A stretch of DNA of 64,000 bases from Brasenia schreberi (GCA_036023115.1 JAYKKT010000061.1:15688501-15752500); one strand, 5' to 3'. Positions 33,510 to 46,130 are shown, counted from the first letter of the stretch. The notes: generated from the letters alone by a model not told the origin. Numbers and translations: made by a program.

Positions 33510-34590
33510 TTTATCTTAAAAAGCATATTTGGAAGGAAAGCGCTTCCTGAAGGGGGACATTTGTTTTCACTAGAAACGAGTTCAAATTACATGAGAAACA
33601 GATTCACTTTCCCACAAGAATCTGTTTCACAGCATCAATTAAGCAAATTGGATCAAGTACCTTAGGAATACACATAAAAGAGATGCGGAGGCTAGGTCTG
33701 CGCAAAGAACCGGTCCCAACGAATTGAAATAATTAAAGCAATCCACAGCCTTGGCTTAGTTTGGATTACCTTGCAATTTTTTCAAAATAGCTTGGTTCAT
33801 GGTTTAGAGGTATGTGCGTGGGTGCATATGCGCATCTCTGTATTTGTGTATGCACCTTATTAAGGTAGTGATATATGTATAAAACCTTCTATTTATTTGC
33901 ATCAATTGTTGGAGTGCGATTGCTAGAAAATGTGGTGAGCAAGAATGTTACTAATAATGTCATTTTTTGTCTTTCACATTGGAACTTCCTACTTCCTTTG
34001 ATTGCCACCTCTTGTATCTTCTTCTTCTTGAATGAAAATTCTACTTTTGATGGGAAAAATGTAGCTTTTGTCTGGCGAGAGAGATTAGAGGAAGCCAAAT
34101 GACTGCCCCCTCTCTCAAGCCAAAATCCTTGTTCTGTCTTCCTATAGAGAGAACTTACTCTAGAGAGAGAGATTCGCCATAAAAGGCCTTGTTGTACTCC
34201 GGGATTGGTTAATATGGTGACCTTGAGAGGTTTTATACTTGGTGGAGGGATTTTGGGTGAGTTGGTTCGTTAATTTGTGTCTAAATAGTGTAGTAATCCT
34301 TATTGTGGTTCTCCATAATGTCATAACAGGAGGTTAAGGTGGTACCCTTGCAAGAAGAATAGTTGCCACAATTCCCATGATTTACCAGTTTCCCTTCTTT
34401 GTTGACATTATAGGATATGCACTTGTGTGCTTTGGGTTGGGAGAACCCCTACTTTGGCTGCGTGTTGCCTTAAGGAGCATCCTGCTTGTCTTCTTTATGA
34501 ATGAAGCTCCTATTTTGATGGAACAACATGCGTTTTGTCTGCTTGTTATTTATATTTGAACATATCCTACAATTCACCAAGTTTATGTAT
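33510..34590. repeat. Large imperfect tandem duplication, unit A
   Basis: Blocks of A return in the same order in B (34828-35490): 33518-33668 with 34828-34980, 33661-34055 with 34973-35373, and 34472-34590 with 35375-35490. A holds about 415 bases (34056-34470) absent from B. Similarity is roughly four in five by eye. Frames at 33375-33665, 33875-34102 and 34377-34559 do not keep a shared reading frame in B, so coding is unlikely. Confidence 0.72.
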
Positions 34591-34827
34591 CATGCTATTG
34601 ATAGCATATTATACACTATAATTGTCATATATGAACATGCATGTTAAAGCATAATGAACCATGGTTCGAAACTAATAAGTGTGGTTTGGTTCAACCCTAT
34701 GTTTTATGATGGTATGATTTTCTTCCGAAAATGGAGGAACCTATTAGATTGATATGATTTAAGGTGACCTTAGGAATATACATGAAACATATGCAGAGGC
34801 TGGGGTTGTTCAAAGAACCGGTTCCAA

Positions 34828-35490
34828 CAAATGCATATTTTCAAGGAAAGTGCTTTCTAAGAGGGCGCGATTGCTTCCACTCGAAAACAAAATCAAATTC
34901 TGTGTGGAACAGATTCGTTTCCCACAAGAGTAGATTTCACAGCATAAATCAAGCAAATTGGATCCTCAAGTACCTTAGGAATACATATGAAAGAGATACT
35001 GAGGCTAAGATTGCTTAAAAAATCGATCCCAACAAATTGAAGCGATTAAAGCAATCCACAATGTTGGCTTAGTTTTGTTTGCCTTGAAATTTTCTCAGAA
35101 CAACGTGGTTCAAGGTTTAAAGGTGCGTGTGGGCTCATAAGCGTCTCTCTCTGTCTGTGTGTGCACTTTATTAAGGTAATGACATAGGTATAAAACTTGC
35201 TATTTATTTGCATAAAATTTTGGAGTGCTATTGCTAGAAAATGTGATAAGCCAAAATATTATTTTTAATGTCCTTTTGTCTTTTACACTACGAAATTACT
35301 ATTTTCTTTGGTTGCATGCTATTGTATGGATCCACCTCTTGCGTCTTCTTTTCGAACGAAGATTTTACCCTCAATAAGGAGCATCCTATTTGTCTTCTTT
35401 ACCAATGAAGCTCTTATCTTTGCTGAAAAAAATATGGTTTTCACTACTTGTTATTTATATGAACCATATCATACATCGACATCAATGATA
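34828..35490. repeat. Large imperfect tandem duplication, unit B
   Basis: See unit A. A third short copy of the block cttaggaata...agaaccggttccaac occurs at 34768-34827, so the duplication history has more than one step. Confidence 0.72.
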
Positions 35491-35563
35491 CAAAACCATG
35501 GATTGAAAGCCGGGAATGATACAAATCAGTTCACGTCATCCATGACCTCGGTCGCATCGCTAG

Positions 35564-35746
35564 TTGTCGGGAATTCATTATTTTCAGTCGGCCATTGAAA
35601 AATTGCATGAATAGCTTCATGAAGATTTTTACGAGACCCAAATTACTGTTGAGCATGTGGTTCCACCATTGAGCTCCTTCGTGGCTGACATCGCTACAAT
35701 AGAGATGAAGTTGGAAGAGGGTGTAGTGGAGTTGCTTGAAAACTAG
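35564..35746 (+). pseudogene. Short coding-like fragment with one internal stop, function unknown
   Basis: Read from 35564 this frame is interrupted only by TAG at 35612-35614. It then gives about 43 residues that look protein-like (EDFYETQITVEHVVPPL, then ATIEMKLEEGVVELLEN) before a stop at 35744. I do not recognise it. It may be a relic exon or transposon piece, or chance. Confidence 0.25.
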
Positions 35747-36706
35747 GTGTGACCCCTATTCTTTCTGCTTTTCCAAGGACACTTATGGGACCCACGTCGG
35801 GTCACATAAAAGTTTTGTGGAAGAGGACCACGCAAAGTTTTTGGCATCAATATTAGCCATCATCATGGCCTGAGTTAACAACAACCAGACCGGATTGAAG
35901 GGCATACTATAGAGGCAAACTGCCTTTGTTTCTCTTCTTTCTCTAGTGTCCCTCACAACTGCCAAGCACGGACTTAGCGAGGAAAATGTTGGAACTTCGC
36001 CAAACAGATGGCTCGACAACAATCATGGCCTCCACCATCACCGAAATCACTAGATCGCACGCATGAAGGGACGACTTCCATTACTAGGGTTGTCGTGTCG
36101 TTGGTCCATGCCACCTCGTGTATTATGTGCAATACCCCATATCCTAGTCAGCTGTGATCATCTTGGATCTAGTTTGGGTTGGACAATTGCTTACAGTTTG
36201 GTCCATATCCGCTGTGGGCGTTAGAGCATTGAGAGGACCTGCTTGCGATTAGATCCAGTTGCTTGCTACCCGTATTCAGATTTCAATTTACGTGGAGTAA
36301 GAGTGGTTATGTGGTTGAAGGAGGCTTTAAGGAGTAAGAGTTGGTTTAGAACCTTTGGGTTTGAATCTTGGAATGTTTGAGGTGGTGGTTAGTCTCTTGT
36401 TGGTAGAACCAAGTCTCTTCTTTGTAGCAAGATGCTAGTTTCAAATGGGGATCCTATGATGCTATGTTCTTGGAAATGCTTGATTTAAGATTGAATTTTG
36501 ATGATCATGATCAATTGTTTAGAAGTTGTATGATTAAGAAATATGTGTCCTTCAGTAGGTTGAAACATCACTGGACATGGAGATATTGTTCGTATTATAC
36601 TGTCTAGGCGAGTCACATTGCCAACGAGGTACATGTAGTGGATGGTTGTACATGTGATAGATGCAAACCCATTGACTACTTCAGTGAATCCACTAGCTAT
36701 CATGAA
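35747..36706. other. Intergenic left of copia element 1
   Basis: No supported gene. A phrase tgtgcaataccccatatcc at about 36127 resembles the start of some plant LTRs, but no partner was found. Confidence 0.4.
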
Positions 36707-36711
36707 GTTAC
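36707..36711. repeat. Target-site duplication GTTAC of copia element 1 (left)
   Basis: Matches 42888-42892 exactly. Confidence 0.88.
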
Positions 36712-37193
36712 TGTTGGTTTTTTCCGTTGACTCTTGGTCGACTCTCCAGTGTTTTCGTCGACTCTCTGACAGTTTCTGTGCTTTCGGTCGACTCTCCGGT
36801 GTTCTCTGCTTTCATCTCTTTGGGGTTTTCAGACAGGTACGTAGCAACGGATCTTCAGTCAGGTATGTGTATTTCAAAGTTTCCTCATAGTAGGATTTGC
36901 TTGGGAGGAATGTATAAGATTGATTGTTATCTTTGTATATCATTCTCTTGCACTACTTTATATTTATAGAACAATGCTTGCTTCTCTTTCCTATTGGATT
37001 CTCTACTGGGCTTTCCTTTTCTAAAGCCCTTATCTGATCGATTATAGATAAGCTCTGTAACCACCCAGTAGTTTTGGACAATGAAGACCGTTACAACTTC
37101 CTTTACCACATCTCTTCCACAAACAATGACTGTATGGCCAGTCCAATCGTTTTTGTGTTGGGATTGCCGAGAATGGCCACATGTTTCCTTATA
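36712..37193 (-). repeat. 3' LTR of copia element 1
   Basis: It runs from TGTTGG at 36712 to ccttata at 37193, matching the 5' LTR (tcagacaggtacgt..gcaacggatctt, gaatggccacatgtttcctta). Its minus-strand start reads TATAAGGAAAC, where the other LTR has TGTAAGGAAAC, a decayed TG. A TATAAATA box lies near 36957-36968. Confidence 0.87.
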
Positions 37194-37329
37194 TCTCTTA
37201 TAAGTGAATTAACATTGGTTTTCCTTCCACTTTTAAGGGATTTTCCTAGTAATGTCATTTCATGATTGCTATTACAATCACCACCTATTGTGTGGTTTTT
37301 TACCTGCACAACAATCAAACATATCTCAA

Positions 37330-38995
37330 ACCCATGTTCGTAACATATTTTGAGAAAAGTTCTTCTATAGTCAAGGGGTTTGCCAACATATTATGAGTTA
37401 TCATGTATGAGATGGATATTAACTATCTCATAATATTATCATGAATATAGTGGTATTTAACATATATGCTTGCTCTTGGAGTTGTTAGCTCCACTCTTGA
37501 TAAGAGTAATTGCTGTGTTGTTGCCACAGTAAATGACAATTGGCTCGTCCGCTATCTCCAGCTCTAAATCTTGTATAAAGCGGCTTATCCAAATGGCACA
37601 TATTGCAGCCATACATCAAGCCACATACTAAGCTTCTTGTATATGCAATGATACACAACCTTGTTTTTTACATGCCCAAGAAACAACACCACCTCCAAAT
37701 AAGAATATTTGTCTCGAGGTTGATTTGCTATCATCTTTGCTCCCAACAAAGTCAACATCTAAGTATCCTACCACTTTTAGTTCATTTGCTTGAAAACACA
37801 ATTTCAAGCCTTCTATTTCTTTCAAATAATTTAAAATGTCTTGTACACAATAGTGAAGCTGATATAATGTCTTGTACACAACACAACAAAACCAAGTCAA
37901 CATCCAATGTTAGCATCAAGGATTACTTTGATATCTACTCATAAGACTAATAGTGAAGCTGATATAATGTCTTGATACACAACACAACATACATCAAGCT
38001 ACCCACAATTTATTCATAAAGAACGTTAGGCTTATCGTGTCCTTCACCAAGACAATCACCCTTACTTAATTTGACTCCTTTCACAGTGAGTGTAATAGTA
38101 GACTTGCATTCACCCATTTTGAGCTTCTTGAGGATATAGTCAATATCTCTCTCCTTACTTAGGCATAAAAGTTTAGATTCTGTATCTCAAGAAATCTTTA
38201 TACTCAAGATATAGGATGCTTCCCCATATCCATCATTTTGAACCTTGAGTTTAACCATGACTTGGTTTTGACAATCATCTCATTGTCATTCCCAGCAAAA
38301 TATGTCATCTACATATAACAATAAGATGATAAAGTGACTCTCACTATTCCAAACATATACACAGTGATCAAACTCATTAGCCACAAATCAAAGTTCAATA
38401 ATGGTAGTTTGAAAAGTCAAATACCATTGGTGAGGTGATTGTTTTAGGCCATATAGGGATTTTCTCAACTTATACACTTTATCTTCTTGGCCTTCAACCA
38501 TATAGCCTTCAGGTTGCTACATATATATGATTTCATCTAAATCTTCGTTTAGAAAAGTTGTCCTTACATCTAACTGATGTAAGTCCAAATTATAATATGT
38601 AGATATTGCTAGGATTATCTTTATGGATGCAAATTTCATAATATGAGAATATGTCTCAACATAATTTATCGCCTCTTTTTGTGGGAAACTCTTTACAACT
38701 AACCTCGCTTTAAACTTGTCGATTGAACCATCGACCTTCTATTTCTTTTTCAAAACCCATTTATAACCTATGGCTTTCGTTCCTTTTGACAAATCAGTCA
38801 ATTTCCATACTTGATTTTTCTCAATGGATTCAATTTCTTTATCCATGACTTTTCTATAGTTTGTTGCTTTGGATGAGTTCATAGCTTGCTAATAAGTCAA
38901 TTTATTAGTCAACTCATTTAAATCTACCGAATTACACACTTCTTCTTCAAGATAAGTGTGATAATCCTTTAAGTTGGACGGTGTGACCCTAAGCC
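37330..38995 (-). pseudogene. Copia element 1 reverse transcriptase and RNase H relic
   Basis: Read on the minus strand, 38990-38270 gives broken reverse transcriptase ending near LLYVDDIF (about 38300-38320), so the catalytic YVDD box survives although frames around it are interrupted. 37903-37628 gives RNase H sequence (GYLDVDFVGSKDDSKSTS, then GGGVVSWACKKQ). The final part, to about 37330, matches the DPLTKGI-type end of the related plus-strand element. Many stops; not functional. Confidence 0.82.
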
Positions 38996-38999
38996 TTTT

Positions 39000-39672
39000 A
39001 TGTCCACTTAAAGTTTCGGTTGTTTCAAGAAGGTCTTCTATAAGTTCAAATGATGACTAATCTAGGTCTAATAGATTGTTAGCAAACTCATCATTATTTT
39101 TCAAGATGTCATTCTTAGTATCTTCTAAGAATTCAACATTTCTACTCTCTATCAATATTTGGTCCTTATGATATAACTGATATCCCTTTGAGCCTTTAGG
39201 ATATCCAATGAATATACATCTCAAGGACCTAGTGTCTAGCTTATCTCTAGGTTGATCAAGGATTTTTACATGAATAATAGATCCCCACCTCCTTAGATAA
39301 CCTAGGTTGAGTTTTATTCCAAACCATATCTCATATGGTATAGTGAATACAACCTTACATGGTACTCTATTGAGTATGTATATTGTTGTACTTACTACTT
39401 CTCTCCAAAATATCTTTGGTAGAAAGGTATCGATTAACGTTAACCTTGTCATATTCAGTAAGGTCCTATTATATCTTTCACCTACACAATTTTGTTGAGG
39501 TGTCTTGAGCATTATATTTTGCTTTGAAATACCAAAGTCTTTATAGAATTCCAAAAAATTTGTAGAGCACTACATCTATCTGATCTTAAAACTTTGATTG
39601 AATGCCCTAGTTGATTTTTAACTTTCTGCTTATATTCTTTAAAAGCTTCAAGTACCTCAAATTTATATGTTA

Positions 39673-39738
<66 letters not shown>

Positions 39739-39976
39739 CTCGAGAGTAATCATCGATAAAGGTTATAAAATAAACCTTTCTTCAATGTGACCTTATTCTG
39801 AAGGGTCTACATAAATCCGTGTGAATTACCTCCAACAGGATTGTTGCCCTTGTTGTATCTTTAGAAAAAACTTTTCTTTTCATTTTTCCTTGTATACAAG
39901 CTTCACATTTTTTGGAAGTATTTTTCTTAAATCTTGGTAGTAAGTCAAAGTTGGATAATTTCTTCAACTTTTCCAA
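39000..39976 (-). pseudogene. Copia element 1 integrase relic, split by a TA microsatellite
   Basis: 39976-39782 holds the zinc-binding end (KKCEACIQGKMKRKVFS) and the start of the core (LLEVIHTDLCRPF). 39554-39057 carries TPQQNCVGERYNRTLLNMT, where the catalytic glutamate is kept, and the conserved tail LRCIFIGYPKGSKGYQLY. Between them a TA run (39675-39732) has grown inside codons that read atatatgtatttatat in the related element. Confidence 0.83.
39675..39732. repeat. (TA)n microsatellite inside the integrase of copia element 1
   Basis: About 58 bases of TA. The sister element has only a short AT-rich stretch (about 53440-53458) at the same place. Confidence 0.93.
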
Positions 39977-40000
39977 ACTTATATCACCAAGGAGTTTATG

Positions 40001-40425
40001 TCATACATTGACATCAACATTAAAGGCATAATCAATATAAGTAGAACTTTCATTATCATTAACTTTTAGTTTGAATAGTCCATGTTCTACATCAAATTCT
40101 TCAGAGAAACATTCTTTCATGTTTTCCCATAATTCCTTACCAAGAACAAACCTAACATCAAAACTTTTATTTACTAAAGTAAGGACCGAAACCAGATTGC
40201 ACCTTATAGATGACATAATCAATACATCAGCTAAAATAATTGATATGCATTGTACAAAAATTCTAAAGGATCTAGTACCTAGAACATCCAAGAAAGTATT
40301 ATTTTTTATGTACACCCGATGTTCTCATAGTTTGTACTCCTTTAGATCTATTGCTCCTTCCTTTGTCGAGATATATCTAGTCACTCTTCAGTCAATCTAC
40401 CAACCAGTCGTTGGGCGGTCCATGC
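40001..40425 (-). pseudogene. Copia element 1 protease relic
   Basis: The active-site triplet region (near 40385-40360) reads W-stop-I-D-stop where an intact relative has WWIDSG, so the catalytic DSG is destroyed. Downstream, 40315-40001 keeps an open frame (FRIFVQCISIILADVLIM, then CNLVSVLTLVNKSFDVRF) typical of the protease to GAG-pre-integrase link. Confidence 0.78.
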
Positions 40426-40432
40426 AGAGATA

Positions 40433-41245
40433 TTATGATATCACGCAAATTATGTCATACTTCTCTGATTGTCCGCATTGTGGGTTGTTTCTTCTACTCT
40501 TCTTTTTGCGGCAATTCCTCTTGTAGTGTCTTATCTTTGCACAACTGAAATACTTGGCCCAACAAGCGGTTTCTTGTATTTTCTTAAAAGATTGACCGCC
40601 TTTTTTGTTATTTTTGCTAGACTTTTTGTTTATTTTATTTCTCCTTTGGTTGCTTTTGGAGCTCGACCCTATATCATCTTGTACTACTAGCAATTTTTCT
40701 TTTATGTTTTTACTCATGTGTTCTTGCTCAATTGCTAGTTTTAGGATAGTGGTGACCATGTTCCATGACGGAAAAAGATTGTTCAATATGGTGGATATCC
40801 GCATCAGTTCTAGGATCACTGATTTTACCACAACTAGGTCTCTTGCCATTACCAACATATGGTTTACATGTTCTATTACATTATCCACTTCTTTCATTTT
40901 GAAAGAATTATATTTTTGTAGTAACAACTGAACATGAAGCTTGACAGTTGTATCATATTTAGTTGTTATTGAGTCGAACAACTCTTTTATAGTCTTGAAT
41001 TCTTCGAAGACCCTAATCAGGTCATCCTCTATATACGTCAATATGACGGTTCTTGCTATTATGTCATCTTTAATAAATATTTTATACATTTTTATTTATT
41101 GTTGTGTTACATCTGGTGGTGGTGGATGCACAGTTTCCTTTAGGATATACTCTACAACTTTAAGTGTTAGAGCGAGTGGTATCATTTTATTCCATGTTTG
41201 AAAGTTTAGATCTTTTAACTTTTTCATCTTTACCAGTTTAGACAT
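40433..41245 (-). pseudogene. Copia element 1 gag with one in-frame stop
   Basis: From ATG at 41245 the frame reads MSKLVKMKKLKDLNFQTW and stays open to TAA at 41098-41096. It then continues in the same frame to 40433, so a single nonsense codon breaks a gag of about 270 codons. The middle has the UBN2-type gag fold (ELFDSITTKYDTT, LLLQKYNSFKM). The knuckle YFSCAKIRHYKRNC has lost its first cysteine. Confidence 0.83.
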
Positions 41246-41499
41246 ATATATTCTAGAGTTCACTTTTATGTATTTGGCAATTATAACAAACAGAATGTGT
41301 AAAAAGAAAACGTTCACCATGCAACAAACTACAAATAACATAACTCTAATTAGCATGATATAAAATATCCCAAAAATGAGTTTAAAATATTTTATTGATA
41401 ATAAAAAAACAAGTTGGGATAAATTTGTAAATTTTCCCAAAAAATCCTGCCTTGTTAATTTTCCAAAACACCAAGGGTAAAACAATAATTTTATCTATT

Positions 41500-42422
41500 T
41501 GTCTAGTTTATAATTTCCAGAAAGACCAAGGACAGAACAATAAAATCGGTGTTTGGTATTTCTGAAAATTCATCACTAATCGAGGGTAAATACATAATTT
41601 TGTCTCTTAGTCCAAATATGTAATTTCCATAAAGGATAGGGACAAATTTGTCTTTTGATATAGTGGTAGTACTGTAAAATATTTAATTGATAATGGAAAG
41701 AAACTAATTCAATCTCCTAGTTTTTGTAATCTTCATAAACTACTAGATGGTAAAATTGACTTTTCGCATGAATAAGGGCAACCCATGGTTTTTCTGAAAT
41801 CGTCGGGCAGTTTTTCAGGGGATATTTAACGTAGAGGAGAGAGAGAGAGAGTAAGAGGCGAGAGGGTAGTAGGTTGCTTCTCCTCCGTCGCTTCCTAGCC
41901 TATGGCCACCCGCAGGCCTTTTGGTCGGGTTTTACTGTTGGTTCTCCTACGACCGCCCTCTAGCCTTCTGGCCGAGATTTTGACAGCCCATCCGTTCTTG
42001 TCTTGTGGCCACCCACTAGCCTTCTAGCTGGTGTTCTGTGACTGGTTCTGCTGCGGCCACACTCTGGACTCTCTCCAAGGTTCTGTCGGCCCATCGCTTC
42101 TTAGCTTGTGACCACTCGCTGGCCTTCTGGCCATTTTCTCTCTCGCATCCTGCCGCTTTCTGTCCTATCTTGATTCAGGTAGGTTGTTTTCTTCTGCCTA
42201 TCTCATCTAAGGCAGGTGGTTTGTCACCTCTGCCTTGTCTCGACTTAGGTAGGTTGTTTGCCTCTACATTGTCTCGACTCAGATAGACTGTTTGTCTCTG
42301 TTCTATCTTGACTCAGGTAAGCAGTTTTCGCCTCTTTCAAGACCTGCATAGGGAGTTTTCTTTGTCCCTCTTTCTCTTTTTTTTTTATACTAATACGTAC
42401 CTTTTTTGTAGGGACAAACCAG
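41500..42422 (-). other. Leader of copia element 1 with internal short repeats
   Basis: About 900 bases between primer site and gag. 41880-42150 repeats a unit of roughly 100 bp built on ggccacccgct..gccttctggcc. 42170-42330 repeats a unit of about 40 bp around tctcgactcaggtaggttgttt. Frames such as 42038-42286 are by-products. Confidence 0.65.
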
Positions 42423-42434
42423 ACTCTGATACCA
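42423..42434 (-). other. Primer binding site of copia element 1
   Basis: The minus strand reads TGGTATCAGAGT two bases after the LTR end, an 11/12 match to the initiator-methionine tRNA site TGGTATCAGAGC. Confidence 0.88.
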
Positions 42435-42436
42435 GA

Positions 42437-42887
42437 TGTAGACTTTTTTCGTTGACTCTTTGGCGATTTCTATGCTTTCGGTCGATTGTCCGGTATCCTC
42501 GACTTTCGTCTCTTTGGAGTTTTCAGACAGGTACGTTGCAACGGATCTTGAGTCAGGTATGTGTATTCCAAGGTTTCCTTACAATAAGATTTACCTTAGA
42601 GGAATGTATACGATTGAGTGTTGTCTGTGTATATTGTTCTCTTGCACTACTTTGTATTTATAGAGTAGAGTCTGCTCCTCTTTTCTCTCGTATTTTGTAC
42701 TGGGCTTTTCTTTCTTAGAGCTCTTATTTGGTCGGTTCCGGATAAACTCTATAACCGTCCAGTGGTTTCGGACAGTGAAGGCCGTTATGGTCTCCTTTAC
42801 TGCATTCCTTCCACATATAATGGTTAGATGGTTAGTCCATCCATTTCTCTTCTGGGATTGACGAGAATGGCCACATGTTTCCTTACA
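42437..42887 (-). repeat. 5' LTR of copia element 1 (451 bp)
   Basis: On the minus strand it starts TGTAAGGAAAC at 42887 and ends GTCTACA at 42437. A TATAAATA box lies near 42653-42662. Confidence 0.9.
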
Positions 42888-42892
42888 GTTAC
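42888..42892. repeat. Target-site duplication GTTAC of copia element 1 (right)
   Basis: Matches 36707-36711 exactly. Confidence 0.88.
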
Positions 42893-43347
42893 TTCAGTGA
42901 ACACAAGAAAAAAACAGGACAGGAAATATCCAAAAGCTAAATGAAAACAAGGAGCAGTGATTTGAAGATCACAGAACTGAAATGAATCTATTGAATATAA
43001 AGCAAGACAATTTCTCCTTGCTAACAAATCTCAAAACAGATTTCCAAATTAAACAAATGCTGCAGACCAAATTGTAGCAAATAAACTAGTATTGAAGGAG
43101 AAAAAAACGATGCACTAGATTATCATGTGGTTCGCCACTGGACGAGTTGACTCCTACGTCCACGGGCAAAGGAGAGATTCTTGTTGTTTCAACTAAAAGC
43201 AGAACAAGTACACCAAGATGGGAACAACACGGTTGCTGATTGCAAAAGAGAAACCATCAACGTCAACTCTCAAGAACGTTCACTCTTTTCACCTAAAACA
43301 AAAGACCCCACCAATCGGCTTCTCAAAGCCTTCAAGCAGCACCACAG

Positions 43348-43382
<35 letters not shown>

Positions 43383-46130
43383 GAGGAGTATCTCACAAAG
43401 AACCCCACTACCTTTGGGGCGCGTTTGACAGTTCGTTCCAACTTCCAGGGGAACTACACCTTGATTTAGGGTCTCGGTTAAAAGTTCTCTGATCGATTCT
43501 TGAACAGGTTCGATGTGGTCAAACCAAACCTAGTCCAAAAGGAGCAGCTTGGCCACGCTGCTGGCTGCAAACAAGAAGTTTACTATGTGTGTCACACCAG
43601 GCCTGCAAGCAGACATAGGCTTATGCTTTTACTCTTGACTGTTCTTGAAGGTGATACAAGAATGTACTTTAGCTCCCGTTACTGGGCAATGTTTGCCAAT
43701 AAATTGCAGAGACAAAATATGTTTTTTATAGAAATTGAAAGGCAGAAGTTTCCTCTTCAATTTAGGGCTTATAGCTAGGGTTCATTTTGAATTTTCACAT
43801 TTTTTTTTTTATTCTTTTGTTTGAGTGTAAGCTTCTTTCTACGGAACGTCTGGAACTCAATAAACCAATATTCAGAATACCAATTTTCGGTTCCTTGGCA
43901 GATCCATGTGAGTGTCATGAATGACCACACCAACCTAAATACAAGAAACATAGAGCTTGCTGCAACCGGAAGCCGAAAGAAACCCGACTAACCCGGTGCG
44001 AGTCGGGTCGGCCCAGTATGGGCTGGGTAAACTTCTTTTGCTCCATTCTGACATTTGTATCATTGTCACATTGGAATATAGATTCACATGCACTCAGGCA
44101 CCCCCCCACCCTAGAACCCTCCAAACTGTATAATTCAAAGAGCCCACCCTTAGTCAAACTAGAGCTATAGGTAGAATGAGGCTGGGCTATGGGTGGGACA
44201 GGTTAGGTCCAAAAGGTCCCAACCCAGCCTGGTCATTCAGTGCGGACTCTGGAAAATGACATCATCTACGATTAAAATAACAACTCTGAATGCAGATTAA
44301 ATTAAATAGTTCTGCTTAGCCCAGTGGCTTGACTAGTATCGGTCATATGCACATTTATGTAAAACAATATAGCTATCATGTATATATACTCTGATTTATT
44401 TATTTTATAAATATGGTCCGTGGCACCGACAATCACGAGCGTGACGGTCATGTGCCTGAATTTTGACCAATAGGTGATTGATTCATTGACCTCATGTATG
44501 TATATTCACCCTTCAGGTGGACGTCTTGTTGCCAAGGCCAGCAGCAACATCTCATACTGCTTCAAATTCTTGTTTTTCTGTATGATTCTCTTGAATGTCT
44601 CGTTATATCCTCCATTTTCTAGATAATATCATAGGATAGTCTTGTTTGATTTTGGGACCGTCGAATTCGCCTCCCGACGAGTAAATTCTCATGCCATGTT
44701 TCCAAAAAATTGGATATGGAGGGAAATCACGAGGTGATTCTCCAGCAAGACCCGAGAAACGAGATTGTAAATAGAGAGATCTATTTCCGAGAGAAGCTTC
44801 CAACTGTTCAGATCTCTATTTTCGTTTTCAAGCTTGTAAAATGGAGATTTATTTCGAGAGAAACGAGATCACTCATTCATTGGAGACATTTAGTAGCAGT
44901 GGTTGGGCACAGAAATTTGTGCTTGGCACAACCATGGCAATTAATGAATGATCTTTCCGGATCGCTTGGTTAGAGTTACAATGCAATGATGGGTGAATCC
45001 AGTTTGTCATATTCTGGTGCCAAACCTTGCATCAATAGCCATCACTTCTCGTAATGATAGAGAATTGAAACATGACAAAGTTATGTTATTGAATGTGAAA
45101 TAATTTAATATGGGAGTTAGGAGAGATGGCCTTGCTCAGCACAAATTCTTGTAGAAAAAAGCAGTTGCTCATTAGCACACGCACAGTCACATATAAAGAG
45201 ACAACACTGTGGGGCAGACATGTCCCGGATTATACATCTTTGCTGGAGATTGGAGTATTGGATAATGAAAACAACGAGGCATGTATCTCTGCTTTCATAT
45301 TGAATATGGATGCTTCAAACCTTGCCTACAAACCAAATATAAATGATGATGCTAATGGTATATGGCATTCGGCTGACTCATTTTATGATGACATAATCTG
45401 CCATTCAGCATCATTTGTTGGCTCTTTAGTAAAATTACTCAACGCTCAAGTGGCGACATTCAGCTTCTTTCGGAATATGGCATTCGGTGTTTCTTTCTCG
45501 AGCCCAAATGGCTATTACACAATCTGTGTGTGTGTGTGTGTGACGGTCTACCTTTTGATGTCTCCACCACTTAACTGTATCATGTGACAGATTCGTAAAT
45601 CCACTTAAGTTTCATCCTTTTCATCTTCGGCCAAGTCCCTTAGGCTATAGTAAGGGGTGGAGGGTAGACATGACCGGTTTAGAATCGTCCTGATGGTTAG
45701 AACGGAAATCGAATCGGCCTTAAAACCGTGGAAAGCCATAACCGTAACCAGAAACCTCTCAGTTTGGTTACGGTTCATGAGTTTCGGAAACTCACTCACA
45801 ACTAAAACCAAAATTACTGGTTCCAAACAGCCTTTAAGTTTGAATATTGTTTCCAACCCTAATTTAAGCAAACCATTAGCTTAACGGCAGGGGCCATGCA
45901 CTCCCTCCCCCAAACCCACCTGAAATTTTGGAAAAACATTGAGGCCCCTAAGGAAACCCCTTAATACCAAACGATTGTTGTATCTCTCACTCTCACTTTC
46001 CAATGCCCCTGTCAACAGTCATCACTTTAGTTTTATTTTGATTCTTAATATATACACTGTTTGCATACAAAATTGGGATTTTCCTAAATCTTAGGGTTTA
46101 TTTGTGATTACATAGGTCAGGAATCAGTTT
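42893..46130. other. Intergenic between copia element 1 and the solo LTR
   Basis: No supported gene. 43115-43175 (gtggttcgccactgg...ctacgtccacggg) resembles a block found in some plant copia LTRs, so a relic LTR may lie near 43080-43500, but its ends are not clear. There is a (CT)n tract at 43352-43379 and a (GT)n tract at 45523-45541. 45657-45880 has AACCGG-type words like other old repeats. The 153-codon frame at 45126-45587 shows no known domain. Confidence 0.45.

Larger units (their letters stand above)
36712..42887 (-). mobile_element. Ty1/copia retrotransposon 1, full structure, degenerate coding
   Basis: Both LTRs, a primer site, a leader, gag, protease, integrase, reverse transcriptase and RNase H appear in the Ty1/copia order on the minus strand. 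GTTAC flanks both ends. The LTRs have diverged clearly, with many substitutions and small gaps. With stops throughout, that makes it old and inactive. It belongs to the same family as the plus-strand element at 50479-56408. Confidence 0.9.

Noticed and set aside
42038..42718. Plus-strand frames in copia element 1
   Set aside because: They lie in the leader and 5' LTR antisense to the element; internal repeats keep them open.
43080..43500. Second solo copia LTR
   Set aside because: A ctacgtccacggg-type block is suggestive, but I found no TG...CA ends with a duplication, so it is mentioned only in the intergenic entry.
45126..45587. 153-codon plus-strand frame
   Set aside because: Starts well but has no recognisable domain and runs into a GT microsatellite near its end; probably chance.
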